Below are positions 43,254 to 54,155 of a stretch of 64,000 nt of DNA, piece after piece. Numbering within the stretch: the first letter of the stretch is position 1; each line of letters starts with the position of its first letter. Below the pieces are notes generated by a model. The model was not told the origin of the DNA, made no database searches, and saw only the letters and a list, made by a program, of their open reading frames with translations. A program made the position numbers and the translations under genes. Location of the stretch: assembly GCA_020161815.1 (NCBI GenBank), contig JAIUOP010000010.1:1-64000 (forward strand), written 5' to 3'. The stretch is from Actinomycetota bacterium. Its GTDB lineage: Bacteria > Actinomycetota > Actinomycetes > Actinomycetales > Dermatophilaceae.

Positions 43254-43949
43254 TCAGGTGAGCAGCCGCCAGACCCCCCAGGTGGCCGCCCCGAGGGCGA
43301 GGGCGAAGCTCGCGTTCCACACCCAGGCCGGTATGCCGGTCAGTCGCCGCAGCGTGCCCGGGTCACTGCCTGCGCTGGGTTGGGTCACGACGGTCGCGAG
43401 GTGCCGCCACCCGCCGATGAGGAGGACGAGGGCAGTCCCGGTGAGCACCTGGGCCTGGCGGGTGTCCTCGCGCCACCACCACAGCGCGGCGAGGGCGGCA
43501 GCGACGGCGAGCACGACGACGGCGGTCAGCGCCGACCGCACCCGCGGGAGGGCGAAGAGGAGGACGGCCAGTGCCACGGCGAGGAGGAGCGCGGCATACC
43601 TGTGCGCCACGGCGGCGACGAGCCCGACGGCGACGATCCCGGGCGCGGGATAGCCCGCCCACGTGGTGGCCGCGCGGCCCGGCCCTCGTGGCGGGCCCAC
43701 GGTCACCGCGTGGCCGCTCATGTCCCCGCGGAGGACGAACCCGGTGAACCGACGCCCCACGGCGACACCGACCACGGCATGGCCGAGTTCGTGGACGAGG
43801 GTGACCCCGAGACGCAGCCACCGCCACACCGGGTCGACGAGGACGACGACGAGCGAGGTCAGAACCACGACCCCCAGGGTCGCCAAGGACAGCTCGGGCG
43901 TGGCCTGGGCCGGGGCGAGCCGGGCCAACAGCTCATCGGGCCAGGACAT
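43254..43949 (-). CDS. M50-family membrane metallopeptidase
   Basis: From the ATG giving MSWPDELLARL the protein has 231 residues. TLVHELGHAVVGVAVGRRFTGF near residues 50-70 holds the zinc-binding HExxH. Several membrane helices surround it, and a GYPAPGIVAVG block near 95 stands where the family's NPxxG-type second site is expected. It is a short form related to actinobacterial 'M50B-like' proteins; it may be a site-2-type protease. A longer frame upstream has no family features. Confidence 0.8.
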   Translation of the reverse strand: MSWPDELLARLAPAQATPELSLATLGVVVLTSLVVVLVDPVWRWLRLGVTLVHELGHAVVGVAVGRRFTGFVLRGDMSGHAVTVGPPRGPGRAATTWAGYPAPGIVAVGLVAAVAHRYAALLLAVALAVLLFALPRVRSALTAVVVLAVAAALAALWWWREDTRQAQVLTGTALVLLIGGWRHLATVVTQPSAGSDPGTLRRLTGIPAWVWNASFALALGAATWGVWRLLT

Positions 43950-44043
43950 GGCGGCACCGTACCCGCGCAGGCTGTCAGCCCCGTGAGCGCTCCGTCTACT
44001 GTGTTGGTCGAAGCATGTAGGCCGCCCTGACGAAGGAGTCCGG

Positions 44044-45140
44044 ATGTGGGTTCTCGGCGGATACCAGAGCGACTTCGCCCGCAACCTCGCGCGTGAGGGC
44101 GTGGGCATCGACGGGCTGGTCCGGGAAGTCGTCGAGGGCGCCCTCACCTCAGCCGGCCTGCCGGGCTCGGAGGTCGGGGTCATTCACGTCGGCAATGCCT
44201 TCGGCCAGCTCTTCACCGGGCAGGGGCACCTCGGGGCGATGCCGGCCACGGTGCACGACGAGCTCTGGGGCACGCCCTTCTCCCGCCACGAAGCGGCCTG
44301 CGCCTCCGGCAGCATCGCGGTCCTCGCCGCCATGGCCGACCTCGAGTCCGGAGGCTACGACTGCGCCCTCGTCCTCGGCATCGAGCTCGAGAAGACGCAG
44401 GGCAGCGACGAGGCCGCCCGCACGCTCGGGGCAGCCGCCTGGGTCGGGCACGAGGCCGAGGGCGTGACCTACGTCTGGCCCCGTTCGCACAGACCCGTGG
44501 GTGGCAGGTGCCGGACGACCTGTCCGACCCGGCCGTCAATCCGGTGATCGAGGGGCCGGTGCGGCGCTTCGACTGCAGCCAGATCACCGACGGCGGCGCC
44601 GGCGTCGTCCTCGTCTCGGACCGGTGGCGGCGGGAACACCCCGACGCGCGGCCGATCGCGCGGATGGAGGGCTGGGGGCACACGACGGTCGGGCTGGCGC
44701 TGCAACCGAAGCTGGACCGGTCCGAGGGTGAGCCCTATGTCATGCCGCACGTGCGTCGCGCGGCCCTGGACGCCTTCGACCGGGCTCGGACCGACCTTGA
44801 GGGCATCGACGGCTTCGAGGTGCACGACTGCTTCGCACCGAGTGAGTACCTCGCCATCGACCACCTCGGCCTCACCGGGCCGGGTGAGTCCTGGAAGGCG
44901 ATCGAGAACGGTGACCTCGCGCGCGACGGCTCCTTCCCGATCAATCCCGGGGGTGGCCTCATCGGCGGCGGTCACCCCGTGGGCGCGACCGGGGTACGGA
45001 TGCTGCTCGACGCCTCGCTGCAGGTCAGTGACCGGGCCGGAGCGGTCCAAGTGGACGGCGCCCGGCGATTCGGCACCCTCAACATCGGTGGCAGCACCGC
45101 CACCGTCGTCAGCCTCGTCGTCGGCGCCGTCCCGGACTGA
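44044..45140 (+). pseudogene. Thiolase / acetyl-CoA acetyltransferase with internal deletion and frameshift
   Basis: The first frame (44044 to about 44486) gives WVLGGYQSDFAR, then HEAACASGSIAVLAAM with the catalytic Cys, and runs to EGVTYVWP. The second frame, from about 44489, gives FAQTRGWQVPDDLSDP, SQITDGGAGVVL, EVHDCFAPSE and PGGGLIGGGHPVGATGVR with the catalytic His. Together they make about 360 residues where the family has about 425, so roughly 60-65 codons are missing at the junction and the frame changes there. AAGGAG stands 6 bases before the ATG. The function was probably acyl-CoA thiolysis; as it stands it should not work. Confidence 0.75.
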
Positions 45141-45249
45141 TCGGCCACGACGAGGGGTGGCGCCCACCGCTCCACGGTGGGACAGTCAGCCATGAGCATC
45201 GAGGCTGCCTCCGGCGCAGGCTCCGTGCCGCCGCCAGCGGCTCCCGTCG

Positions 45250-45498
45250 GTGCGGACTCCGCCGCACTCGCGGACCACTCCGTCGCGCCGCGCTCGTGTC
45301 TGGTTCTGGCTCACCGTCGGCTGCGCGCCGCTCGCCTACGCCGCGTATGCCGTCACCGAGCTCCTCGGGGTGGGCGCCACGCCCGCACGACGGCGCACCG
45401 GCGGGCTCGGCTTCGTGATCGGTTGCCTCCTCGCCATCGGCCTGGCCGTCTCGGCGGACACGCTGCGCTCCACGTTCGGCGTGCACCTCCCGCTGTGA
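45250..45498 (+). CDS. Small two-helix membrane protein, possibly frameshifted
   Basis: The frame gives 82 residues with two hydrophobic helices, VWFWLTVGCAPLAYAAYAV and GGLGFVIGCLLAIGLAVSA, separated by TPARRRTGG. A second frame just upstream (ATG at 45192, MSIEAASGAGSVPPPAAPVG) has a Pro/Ala-rich start that would suit such a protein, so a one-base frameshift may have split a longer gene. One octamer copy lies inside. Family unknown. Confidence 0.4.
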   Translation: MRTPPHSRTTPSRRARVWFWLTVGCAPLAYAAYAVTELLGVGATPARRRTGGLGFVIGCLLAIGLAVSADTLRSTFGVHLPL

Positions 45499-45582
45499 GG
45501 GACGCCGCTCGGCGCGGCATACGGCACGCTCGGCCAAGGTCACATCGCAAGCGGTGGCGACCCACGTGACCCGCGCGCCACG

Positions 45583-47487
45583 ATGGCGACCATGAGCAAT
45601 GGGGCCTACGCAGCGGCATACGAGCAATCGATCAGCGACCCGACCGCCTTCTGGGGCGAGGCGGCCAAGGCCGTCGAGTGGATCACCGAGCCGACGACGG
45701 TGCTCGACGACTCCAACCCGCCGTTCTATCGGTGGTTCGCCGGCGGCAGCCTCAACACCTGCTTCAACGCCCTGGACCGCCACGTCCGCGACGGCCGCGG
45801 CGACCAGGTCGCGCTCTACTACGACTCCCCCGTCACTGACACGAAGTCCCAGTACACGTATGCCGAGCTGCTCGACGAGGTGGCCCGCTTCGCCGGGGCG
45901 CTGCGCGGCCTGGGCGTCGAGAAGGGCGACCGCGTCGTCGTCTACATGCCGATGGTCCCCGAGGCCGTCATCGCGATGCTCGCCTGCGCGCGCCTGGGCG
46001 CGATCCACTCGGTCGTCTTCGGCGGCTTCGCCCCGGCCGAGCTGGCCGCCCGCATCGAGGACGCCACCCCCAAGGTGATCGTCTCGGCCAGCTGCGGCAT
46101 CGAGCCGAGCCGGACCATCCCCTACAAGCCCTTCCTCGACGGCGCGATCGAGCGCAGCAGCCACAAGCCGCAGACGTGCGTCATCCTCCAGCGCCCGCAG
46201 GTGCGGGCCGAGATGGGTGAGCGCGACGTCGACTGGCGCGAGCTCGTCGAGGGCGCGGAGCCGGCCGACTGCGTCGAGGTCGCCGCGACCGACCCGCTCT
46301 ACATCCTCTACACCTCCGGCACGACCGGCCGGCCCAAGGGCATCGTGCGCGACAACGGTGGTCACGCCGTCGCCCTCACCTGGTCGATGAAGAACATCTA
46401 CGACATCGGCCCGGGGGACGTCTGGTTCACCGCCTCCGACGTCGGCTGGGTCGTCGGCCACTCCTACATCGTCTATGCCCCGCTCCTCGTGGGCGCGACG
46501 ACGATCGTCTACGAGGGCAAGCCGGTGGGCACGCCCGATGCCAGCGCCTTCTGGCGGATCATCGGCACCTACGGCGCCAAGGCGATGTTCACCGCGCCGA
46601 CGGCCTACCGGGCGATCAAGAAGGAGGATCCGCGCGCCGAGCTCAAGGAGCAGTACGACCTCTCCGGCCTCAAGACCGTCTTCCTCGCCGGTGAGCGCCT
46701 CGACCCCGACACCTACCACTGGGCCGACGACATCCTCGGGGTGCCCGTCGTGGACAACTGGTGGCAGACCGAGACGGGCTGGCCGATCGCGGCCAACCTG
46801 CGCGGCCTCGAGCCGATGCCGATCAAGCCGGGCTCACCGTCGGTGCGCGTGCCGGGCTACAACGTGCAGGTCCTCGACGACACCGCCCAGCAGGTGCCGG
46901 CGGGCCAGGAGGGCGCAATCGCGATCAAGCTGCCGCTCCCCCCGGGCACGCTGCCCACGCTCTGGCAGGACGACGAGCGCTACGTCTCGGGCTACCTCTC
47001 GGTCTACGACGGCTACTACCTCACCGGCGACGGCGGTCTCATCGACGAGGACGGCTATGTCTACGTCATGGGCCGCACCGACGACGTCCTCAACGTGGCG
47101 GGGCACCGCCTCTCCACAGGCTCCATCGAGGCCGCGCTCGCCGGTCACCCCGATGTCGCCGAGTGCGCCGTCATCGGTGTCGCCGACGACTTCAAGGGCC
47201 AAGTGCCGCGCGGCCTGGTCGTCCTCAAGGCCGGCGTGGACGCCGAGGCCGAAGGCCCCCGCATCACCAAGGAGCTCGTCCAGCGGGTGCGTGACGAGGT
47301 CGGGGCGGTCGCCAGCCTGCGCCAGGTCGACATCGTCGGCGGCCTGCCCAAGACCCGCTCCGGCAAGATCCTCCGCAAGACGATGCGCGAGATGGCCGAC
47401 GGCAAGACCCCCACGATCCCGGGCACCATCGAGGACGTCACCGTCCTCGACCGCCTCGCGGACGTGCTGCGGGGCCCGTCGGCCTGA
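45583..47487 (+). CDS. prpE: Propionyl-CoA synthetase (acetyl-CoA synthetase family)
   Basis: The 634-residue protein is an AMP-forming acyl-CoA synthetase: AEQ-type start (AYEQSISDPTAFWGEAA), YTSGTTGRPKGIVRD near residue 245, WWQTETGWP near 392, YLTGDGG near 482, GRTDDVLNVAGHRLSTG near 497, and the C-terminal PKTRSGKILRK near 588 with the adenylation lysine. The WITEP and PFYRWFAGG blocks suit PrpE more than Acs. It activates propionate (or acetate) with ATP and CoA. An inner ATG 9 bp later is also possible. Confidence 0.85.
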   Translation: MATMSNGAYAAAYEQSISDPTAFWGEAAKAVEWITEPTTVLDDSNPPFYRWFAGGSLNTCFNALDRHVRDGRGDQVALYYDSPVTDTKSQYTYAELLDEVARFAGALRGLGVEKGDRVVVYMPMVPEAVIAMLACARLGAIHSVVFGGFAPAELAARIEDATPKVIVSASCGIEPSRTIPYKPFLDGAIERSSHKPQTCVILQRPQVRAEMGERDVDWRELVEGAEPADCVEVAATDPLYILYTSGTTGRPKGIVRDNGGHAVALTWSMKNIYDIGPGDVWFTASDVGWVVGHSYIVYAPLLVGATTIVYEGKPVGTPDASAFWRIIGTYGAKAMFTAPTAYRAIKKEDPRAELKEQYDLSGLKTVFLAGERLDPDTYHWADDILGVPVVDNWWQTETGWPIAANLRGLEPMPIKPGSPSVRVPGYNVQVLDDTAQQVPAGQEGAIAIKLPLPPGTLPTLWQDDERYVSGYLSVYDGYYLTGDGGLIDEDGYVYVMGRTDDVLNVAGHRLSTGSIEAALAGHPDVAECAVIGVADDFKGQVPRGLVVLKAGVDAEAEGPRITKELVQRVRDEVGAVASLRQVDIVGGLPKTRSGKILRKTMREMADGKTPTIPGTIEDVTVLDRLADVLRGPSA

Positions 47488-47563
47488 CCCCTGAGCCAGG
47501 TGGGCGCCCGCTGTCCCTGAGCGTCGGCGCCCACCTGCCCCACGGTGCGGCAGGATCGAGGGC

Positions 47564-48490
47564 GTGCTCGACGTCCTCTCCGGCTTCGCGACCATCGCGG
47601 CCGTCATCGGCGTCGGCGCCATCGTCGCCCACTTCAAGGTGGTGGACCTCGGGGCGAGCGTCCTGCTCAACCGGGTCGCCTTCTTCGTCGCCTCACCGGC
47701 GCTGCTGCTCACCACCATTGCCGCCACTGACGTCTCGCACGTGCTGTCGGCCAACCTGCTCGCCACCGCCGCCGGCGTGGCCGTCCCCGCGATCACGTAT
47801 GCCGTCGTCGGACGTCGCGTGTGGCGTCGCCGTCCCGGGGAGGTCGTCATCGGCAGCCTCGCGAGCTCCTACGTCAACGCCGGCAACCTCGGGATCCCGG
47901 TGGCCGCGTACGCCCTGGGCAGCGCCTCCTTCGTCGCCCCGACCCTGCTGCTGCAGCTGCTCGTCCTGCAGCCGGCAGCCCTGGCCCTGCTCGACTCGGA
48001 CCGGTCGGGGCGTCGGCCACGGGTCGGCGAGGTGCTGCGTCGACCGTTCACCAACCCACTGACGATCGGCACCCTCGTCGGCCTGCTGCTCGCGGTGACC
48101 GGCTGGCGGCTCCCGACGCCGGTCCTGGCACCGATCGAGCTGATCGGGGCCATGGCGGTGCCGGGCATGCTGCTCGCCTACGGCATCGCCCTGCGCCTCG
48201 GGCCGGGCCTCGGCGGTGACCTGCCGGCCGGTGAACTCGCCCTGACGACCGGGCTCAAGCTCGTGGTCCAGCCGCTCGTCGCCTGGGCCGTGGCGGCAGG
48301 ACTGCTCGGCCTGCAGGGCCATGCCCTCCTCGCCGTGGTCGTCTGCTCGGCGCTGCCGACCGCGCAGAACATCTTCGTCCACGCGACCCGCTACGACCGC
48401 GCGACCACCCTCGCCCGGGACACGATCCTGCTCACGACCATCGGCGCGGTGCCGGTCATCCTCCTTGCCACCTACCTGCTCGGGCGGTGA
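47564..48490 (+). CDS. AEC-family (auxin efflux carrier type) transporter
   Basis: The 308-residue protein starts at GTG with LDVLSGFATIAAVIGVGAIVAH and has ten hydrophobic segments in a five-plus-five arrangement. SSYVNAGNLGIPVAAYALG near residue 107 and NIFVHATRYD near 273 match conserved AEC blocks. The group exports or takes up dicarboxylates and similar anions in bacteria. It follows prpE by 76 bp and may serve short-chain acids; that link is inference. Confidence 0.82.
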   Translation: MLDVLSGFATIAAVIGVGAIVAHFKVVDLGASVLLNRVAFFVASPALLLTTIAATDVSHVLSANLLATAAGVAVPAITYAVVGRRVWRRRPGEVVIGSLASSYVNAGNLGIPVAAYALGSASFVAPTLLLQLLVLQPAALALLDSDRSGRRPRVGEVLRRPFTNPLTIGTLVGLLLAVTGWRLPTPVLAPIELIGAMAVPGMLLAYGIALRLGPGLGGDLPAGELALTTGLKLVVQPLVAWAVAAGLLGLQGHALLAVVVCSALPTAQNIFVHATRYDRATTLARDTILLTTIGAVPVILLATYLLGR

Positions 48491-48546
48491 GCCGACCGGC
48501 GAAGCCGGGCACACGGCATACGAACCCTTGCCCGGTATCCGCCCCC

Positions 48547-48630
48547 CAACCTCTGCTAGCAGAGGAAAGTTCACGGCACCCCAAGGAGCTCCATGGGGTG
48601 ACGTGACGTGAGCCGTCTTAGCAGAGGTTG
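48547..48630. repeat. Nested palindromes between convergent genes
   Basis: CAACCTCTGCTA and TAGCAGAGGTTG pair perfectly over 12 bp across 60 bp. The left arm is part of a 16-bp palindrome, CCTCTGCTAGCAGAGG. Inside lies a second stem, CACCCC with GGGGTG, around GGAGCTCC. The element lies between the ends of the AEC and DUF853 genes. It could be a complex terminator or a small mobile repeat; there is no U-tract. Confidence 0.6.
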
Positions 48631-48645
48631 CGGGGAGTGGCGGGG

Positions 48646-50319
<1,674 letters not shown>

Positions 50320-50354
50320 GGGCCCAAATCTAGCCGCCCACTACAGTTGAGCAC

Positions 50355-50648
50355 GTGATCTTCAAGGCCGTGGGTGACTCGCGCCCGTACCCCGACCACG
50401 GGCTGACCTCCCGCCAGTGGACGGACGTGGCGCCGCGACTGGTGCGCCTCGACGACCTCATCACCACCAAGCGCACGCTCGACCTGCAGATGCTCCTCTC
50501 CGAGGACTCCACCTTCTACGGCGACCTGTTCGCCCACGTCGTGGAGTGGCAGGGCGAGCTCTACCTCGAGGACGGACTGCACCGCGCCCTGCGCGCAGCC
50601 ATCCACCAGCGACCCACCCTCCACGCCCGCGTATTCGTCGTGCCATGA
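50355..50648 (+). CDS. Conserved actinobacterial small protein
   Basis: The 97-residue protein starts at GTG with IFKAVGDSRPYPDHG and contains RLDDLITTKRTLDLQMLL, FYGDLFAHVVEW and YLEDGLHRALRA, a pattern conserved in Actinobacteria that resembles a ParB-type fold. It has been linked by others to toxin-antitoxin annotations, but I see no toxin here. Its stop overlaps the next ATG, so it belongs to a three-gene operon with the LytR_C and CHAD genes. Confidence 0.65.
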   Translation: MIFKAVGDSRPYPDHGLTSRQWTDVAPRLVRLDDLITTKRTLDLQMLLSEDSTFYGDLFAHVVEWQGELYLEDGLHRALRAAIHQRPTLHARVFVVP

Positions 50649-51241
50649 GCCGCGACGAGGGGTACGACGAGGCCTACGACGAGGACGCCTACGAGGAGTC
50701 CCCGGCGGAGGCCGCGCACCGTCGCCGCCGCCGCAAGTCCCTCATCACAGTGGGCGTCCTGCTGCTCGCGCTCTTCTTCGCGTTCTGGTGGGCCTACTCC
50801 TACTACAAGGCGAGCTCCACCGGCTCGAGCACGACGACGGCTGCCTGCCGCACGCCCGGCCCCGAGGAGATGACGCCGGCCAAGGTCACGGTCAACGTCT
50901 ACAACTCCACCACGCGTGCCGGCTTGGCCGCCTCCGCCGCCCAGGAGTTCACGGCCCAGGGGTATGCCGTGGGCGCGGTCGCCAACGACCCCCTCAAGCA
51001 TGAGGTGGCCGGGCCGGCGGAGGTCCGCTTCGGGCCGGCGGGCAAGGCCGGCGCCGACCTCGTGCTCGCCTCACTCGGTGAAGGTGCGGTCGTCGTCGAG
51101 GACCAGCGAGCGGATGCGACCGTCGACGTGGCGCTCGGACAGGCCTACGTCAAGCTCGGCCCCCTCCCCGGTCCGGCCGACGGGCGTCCGCTCTGCACGG
51201 CACCCTCCGCGTCGGCCACGCCGAGCCCGGCCGCTTCGTGA
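50645..51241 (+). CDS. Membrane-anchored LytR_C domain protein
   Basis: The 198-residue protein has an acidic cytoplasmic start (RDEGYDEAYDEDAYEE), RRRRK, one membrane helix (SLITVGVLLLALFFAFWWAY, about 37-56), and an outside LytR_C domain (KVTVNVYNSTTRAGLAASAA, about 84-175). LytR_C domains usually sit behind LCP catalytic domains; here it stands alone. It overlaps its neighbours by 4 bp on each side. It may bind or regulate cell-wall polymer ligases. Confidence 0.82.
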   Translation: MSRDEGYDEAYDEDAYEESPAEAAHRRRRRKSLITVGVLLLALFFAFWWAYSYYKASSTGSSTTTAACRTPGPEEMTPAKVTVNVYNSTTRAGLAASAAQEFTAQGYAVGAVANDPLKHEVAGPAEVRFGPAGKAGADLVLASLGEGAVVVEDQRADATVDVALGQAYVKLGPLPGPADGRPLCTAPSASATPSPAAS

Positions 51242-52089
51242 CCGAGCCCCGGAAGGCAGCCTCCGTCGCCCTGGCGCCTGGCGCGACGACGGTCGAGACC
51301 TTCACGGCCGTCATGGCCGAGTGCAACGCCCACTGGCGCGCCAACGCCCCCGTCGTCCTCAGCGATCGGGCACCGGAGGCACTGCACCAGACCCGGGTCG
51401 GCATCCGGCGCCTCCGCTCGGCCCTCTCGCTCTTCGGGCGGGCGCTCGATGACCCCCAGGTGCCCTGGCTCAAGGACGAGATTCGCACGCTCGCGCTGCC
51501 GCTCGGCGAGGCGCGCGACCTCGACGTCTTCCTCGCCGGGAACCTCGCCCCCGCCCTCGACGCCGAGCTGCACGCACTCGTCGCCAGCCGTCGCGATGCC
51601 GCCTATGACACCGTCACCGCCCTGCTGTCCTCCCGGTCCTGGCAGGACACCTGGAGCCTTCTCGACCGATTCCTCGACCATGCGCCCTGGGGAGCCGATC
51701 CGCAGGAGCGGGGCCGGGACCGGGCGGTGCTCATCCTCGAGCGGCGGTGGCGCCGCCTGCTGCGCCGCGGGGCCGCCCTGGACGCGTTGACGCCCACGGA
51801 GCGCCATCGCGTCCGGATCGAGGGCAAGAAGCTTCGCTACGGCATCCAGTTCCTCGCCGACCTCTTCCCCGACGCCGCAGGCACGCCACCGACGGCCTTC
51901 GCCGACGCGCTCGGCCTGCTCCAGGACGCTCTCGGGGTGCTCAATGACGTCCACACCCAGGAGCTGATCCTGGCCTCCGTCGGGGCCCCTCGACCCGAGG
52001 TCGACACCCGGTCCGTCGTGCAGGAGGCCGTGCGGGTCATGGGCGAGACGGCTGCGCTGCAACCGTTCTGGCGATCCACGACGGGATAG
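51238..52089 (+). CDS. CHAD domain protein
   Basis: The 283-residue protein starts at GTG and shows the CHAD helical repeats: LHQTRVGIRRLRSALSLF near residue 48 and HRVRIEGKKLRYGIQFLADLF near 187, with the conserved His and basic residues that bind polyphosphate. CHAD proteins bind polyphosphate granules. It is the last gene of the three-gene operon. It contains no CYTH phosphatase domain. Confidence 0.88.
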   Translation: MTEPRKAASVALAPGATTVETFTAVMAECNAHWRANAPVVLSDRAPEALHQTRVGIRRLRSALSLFGRALDDPQVPWLKDEIRTLALPLGEARDLDVFLAGNLAPALDAELHALVASRRDAAYDTVTALLSSRSWQDTWSLLDRFLDHAPWGADPQERGRDRAVLILERRWRRLLRRGAALDALTPTERHRVRIEGKKLRYGIQFLADLFPDAAGTPPTAFADALGLLQDALGVLNDVHTQELILASVGAPRPEVDTRSVVQEAVRVMGETAALQPFWRSTTG

Positions 52090-52144
52090 GTCCGATCCAC
52101 CCAGAGGCTGGCGGCGGGGCACCCGGACGGCGGTCGAGTCCTGG

Positions 52145-53398
52145 TCAGGCGGGTGCGGCAGCGGTGGCCTTCGCGATGACGGGGCGCACCGTCAGGCCCT
52201 GGACGATGATCGAGAAGAGCACCACGGCATACGTGGCCGTGACGAGGGTCGAGCGGTGGGGTCCGGGAGGAAGGCCGAGGGCGAGGCTGATCGCGATGCC
52301 ACCGCGCAACCCTCCCCAGGTCAGCAAGGTGGTCGTCCAGGGGCCATAGCTGCCGAACATCGGCAGGGTGCGCAAGGGGACACCGACGCTGACCCAGCGC
52401 GCGACGAGGGCCAACGGGATGATGAGGATTCCGGCGGCGACCTGGCCGGCGCTGGTGGGGGTGAGCAGCACGTCGAGGCCGATGAAGGTGAAGAGCAGGA
52501 TGTTGAGGACCTGGTCGAGGGTGGACCAGAAGCCCTCGACCTGGTGGGCCGTGTCAACGGCGAGGACCTCGTGCTTGCGAGCGGAGACGACGAGGCCGGC
52601 GACCACCATCGCGATCGGGCCGCTGACCCCGAGGGCCAGCGCGGCGGCATACCCGGCGATGACCATGGTGAGGGTGACGAGCACCTCGAGACCGGGGTCG
52701 GTGATCGTCCCCAGCATGCGGACCCCGAGCCAGCCGAGGACCGCGCCGAAGAGCATGCCGCCCAGGGCTTCCTGGGCGAACAGCAGGGCGGCGGCCCCGG
52801 GTCCCTCGACCGGATGACCGCCCAGGCTCAGGCCGGCGAACGAGCCGACCGCGAGGAAGACGACGATGCCGACGCCGTCGTTGAAGAGCGCCTCACCGCT
52901 GATGAGGGTCTCGATCCGCTTCGGGACCTTGGCGCGCTTGAGCATGTCGAGGACGGCCACCGGGTCGGTCGGGGAGATGAGCGCCCCGAAGATCAGTGCC
53001 CAGATGAGCGGAATGCCCAGGCCCAGCACGGTGAAGACACCCCAGGCCCCGAGACCGATGAGGGCCGTGCTCACCAGCGTCGCGCCCACGGCGAGCACGG
53101 TGATCGGCCAGCGTTGGCGCAGCATCTCGGGCGCGTCGAGCTCGAGGGCGCCGGCGAAGAGCAGGACGCTGAGGATCCCCTGGAGCAGGAAGGTCGACAG
53201 GTCCAGGCGGGTCAGGATGCCGGAGAGCTCCCCGGCCAGGCCGAAGTCGATGCCGAGGGCGTGGGCCCCGATGAGGACGAGCGCGGAGACCGCCCCCGCC
53301 ATGGTGACCCCGACGGTCGCGGGGGCCTTGATCCACCGGTCGTTGATCCACGCCAGGATCGCCGTCGCCGTCAGGAGGACACCGACCGCAGCGAACAT
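52145..53398 (-). CDS. Cation:proton antiporter (CPA1, Na+/H+ exchanger type)
   Basis: From the ATG giving MFAAVGVLLTATAILAWIND the protein has about 417 residues and about twelve membrane helices. ISPTDPVAVLDMLKRAKVP near residue 137 and EALFNDGVGIVVF near 164 (with the ion-binding Asp pair) are the family's marks. SGPIAMVVAGLV lies near 275. It exchanges Na+ or K+ for H+. The short form lacks a long C-terminal tail. It follows the broken DedA gene by 5 bp. Confidence 0.88.
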   Translation of the reverse strand: MFAAVGVLLTATAILAWINDRWIKAPATVGVTMAGAVSALVLIGAHALGIDFGLAGELSGILTRLDLSTFLLQGILSVLLFAGALELDAPEMLRQRWPITVLAVGATLVSTALIGLGAWGVFTVLGLGIPLIWALIFGALISPTDPVAVLDMLKRAKVPKRIETLISGEALFNDGVGIVVFLAVGSFAGLSLGGHPVEGPGAAALLFAQEALGGMLFGAVLGWLGVRMLGTITDPGLEVLVTLTMVIAGYAAALALGVSGPIAMVVAGLVVSARKHEVLAVDTAHQVEGFWSTLDQVLNILLFTFIGLDVLLTPTSAGQVAAGILIIPLALVARWVSVGVPLRTLPMFGSYGPWTTTLLTWGGLRGGIAISLALGLPPGPHRSTLVTATYAVVLFSIIVQGLTVRPVIAKATAAAPA

Positions 53399-53403
53399 GG
53401 GCG

Positions 53404-53792
53404 TCAGGCTATCCGGCGGCGGCGGACATGGTGGACGGCTACCGCCGCAACGACGATGACCACGACGACGGCCGCCGCACCGCCGCCCAACCACTGCGCG
53501 ACGCGTTCGTAGGACAGGCCGGCGAAGTAGCCCCCGAGCACCACGGCGAGTCCCCAGGCGATGCCTCCGGTCGCGTTCCAGGGCAGGAAGGTCCGGTAGG
53601 GCATCCCGGACCAGCCGGCGAGGGCGGGCATGACAGCCCGAGGTAGGCACTGACTCCGCCGAGGATCGCGACCGTCTCCCCAGGCACCACGAACCCGACG
53701 AACAGCGCGTCCTCGACGAAGACGATGGTGAACGTGATCAGGTAGATGAGCCAGGCCGGCTGGTCGAGGATCTGGCGGAGGAAGGCGTCCAC
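53404..53792 (-). pseudogene. DedA-family membrane protein with internal deletion
   Basis: The first frame gives MDAFLRQILDQPAWLIYLITFTIVFVEDALFVGFVVPGETVAILGGVSAYLG, the normal DedA start. Then at about 53640 the frame changes to RAVMPALAGWSGMPYRTFLPWNATGGIAWGLAVV, the normal DedA end. About 80-90 codons that carry the family's middle helices are missing. The total is about 130 codons where the family has over 200. The product cannot be a normal DedA transporter. Confidence 0.75.
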
Positions 53793-53894
53793 GCCGACCA
53801 GTCTCCCGCGCCCCGCTGAGTGCGCGCTGGGCGCCCCTGCGGTGCCGACCCAGGGGCCGCGGTGGTCGGCTCATGAGAGTCCCAGGAAGGCGAG

Positions 53895-53922
53895 AGCGCC
53901 GGTCCGTTTTGAGACCGGCGCT
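53895..53922 (-). terminator. Terminator behind tRNA-Ser (CGA)
   Basis: AGCGCCGGTC and GACCGGCGCT form a 10-bp perfect stem with an 8-base loop, 14 bp past the tRNA's 3' end on the minus strand. Confidence 0.65.
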
Positions 53923-53935
53923 TCGCTGTGGAACT

Positions 53936-54025
53936 TGGCGGTGGCGGTGGGATTTGAACCCACGGTGGAGTCACCCCCACACACGCTTTCGAGGCGTGCT
54001 CCTTTGGCCGCTCGGACACGCCACC
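53936..54025 (-). tRNA. tRNA-Ser (CGA anticodon)
   Basis: On the minus strand the acceptor GGTGGCG pairs with CGCCACC, followed by G and encoded CCA. The anticodon loop CCTCGAAAG gives CGA. The D arm GTCCGAGCGG and a long variable arm fit serine. It reads UCG codons. Confidence 0.94.
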
Positions 54026-54155
54026 GCCGACGAGGATACGGCAGCGGTGGACGACCGGCGAAATCCTCGGCCCGCGCTCCCGGCCCGAACCCCCTACCCC
54101 GAGCATGCGCGTGCCCCCGCGCCTGGAAGGCGCGGGGGCACATCACGTGCGGGAC

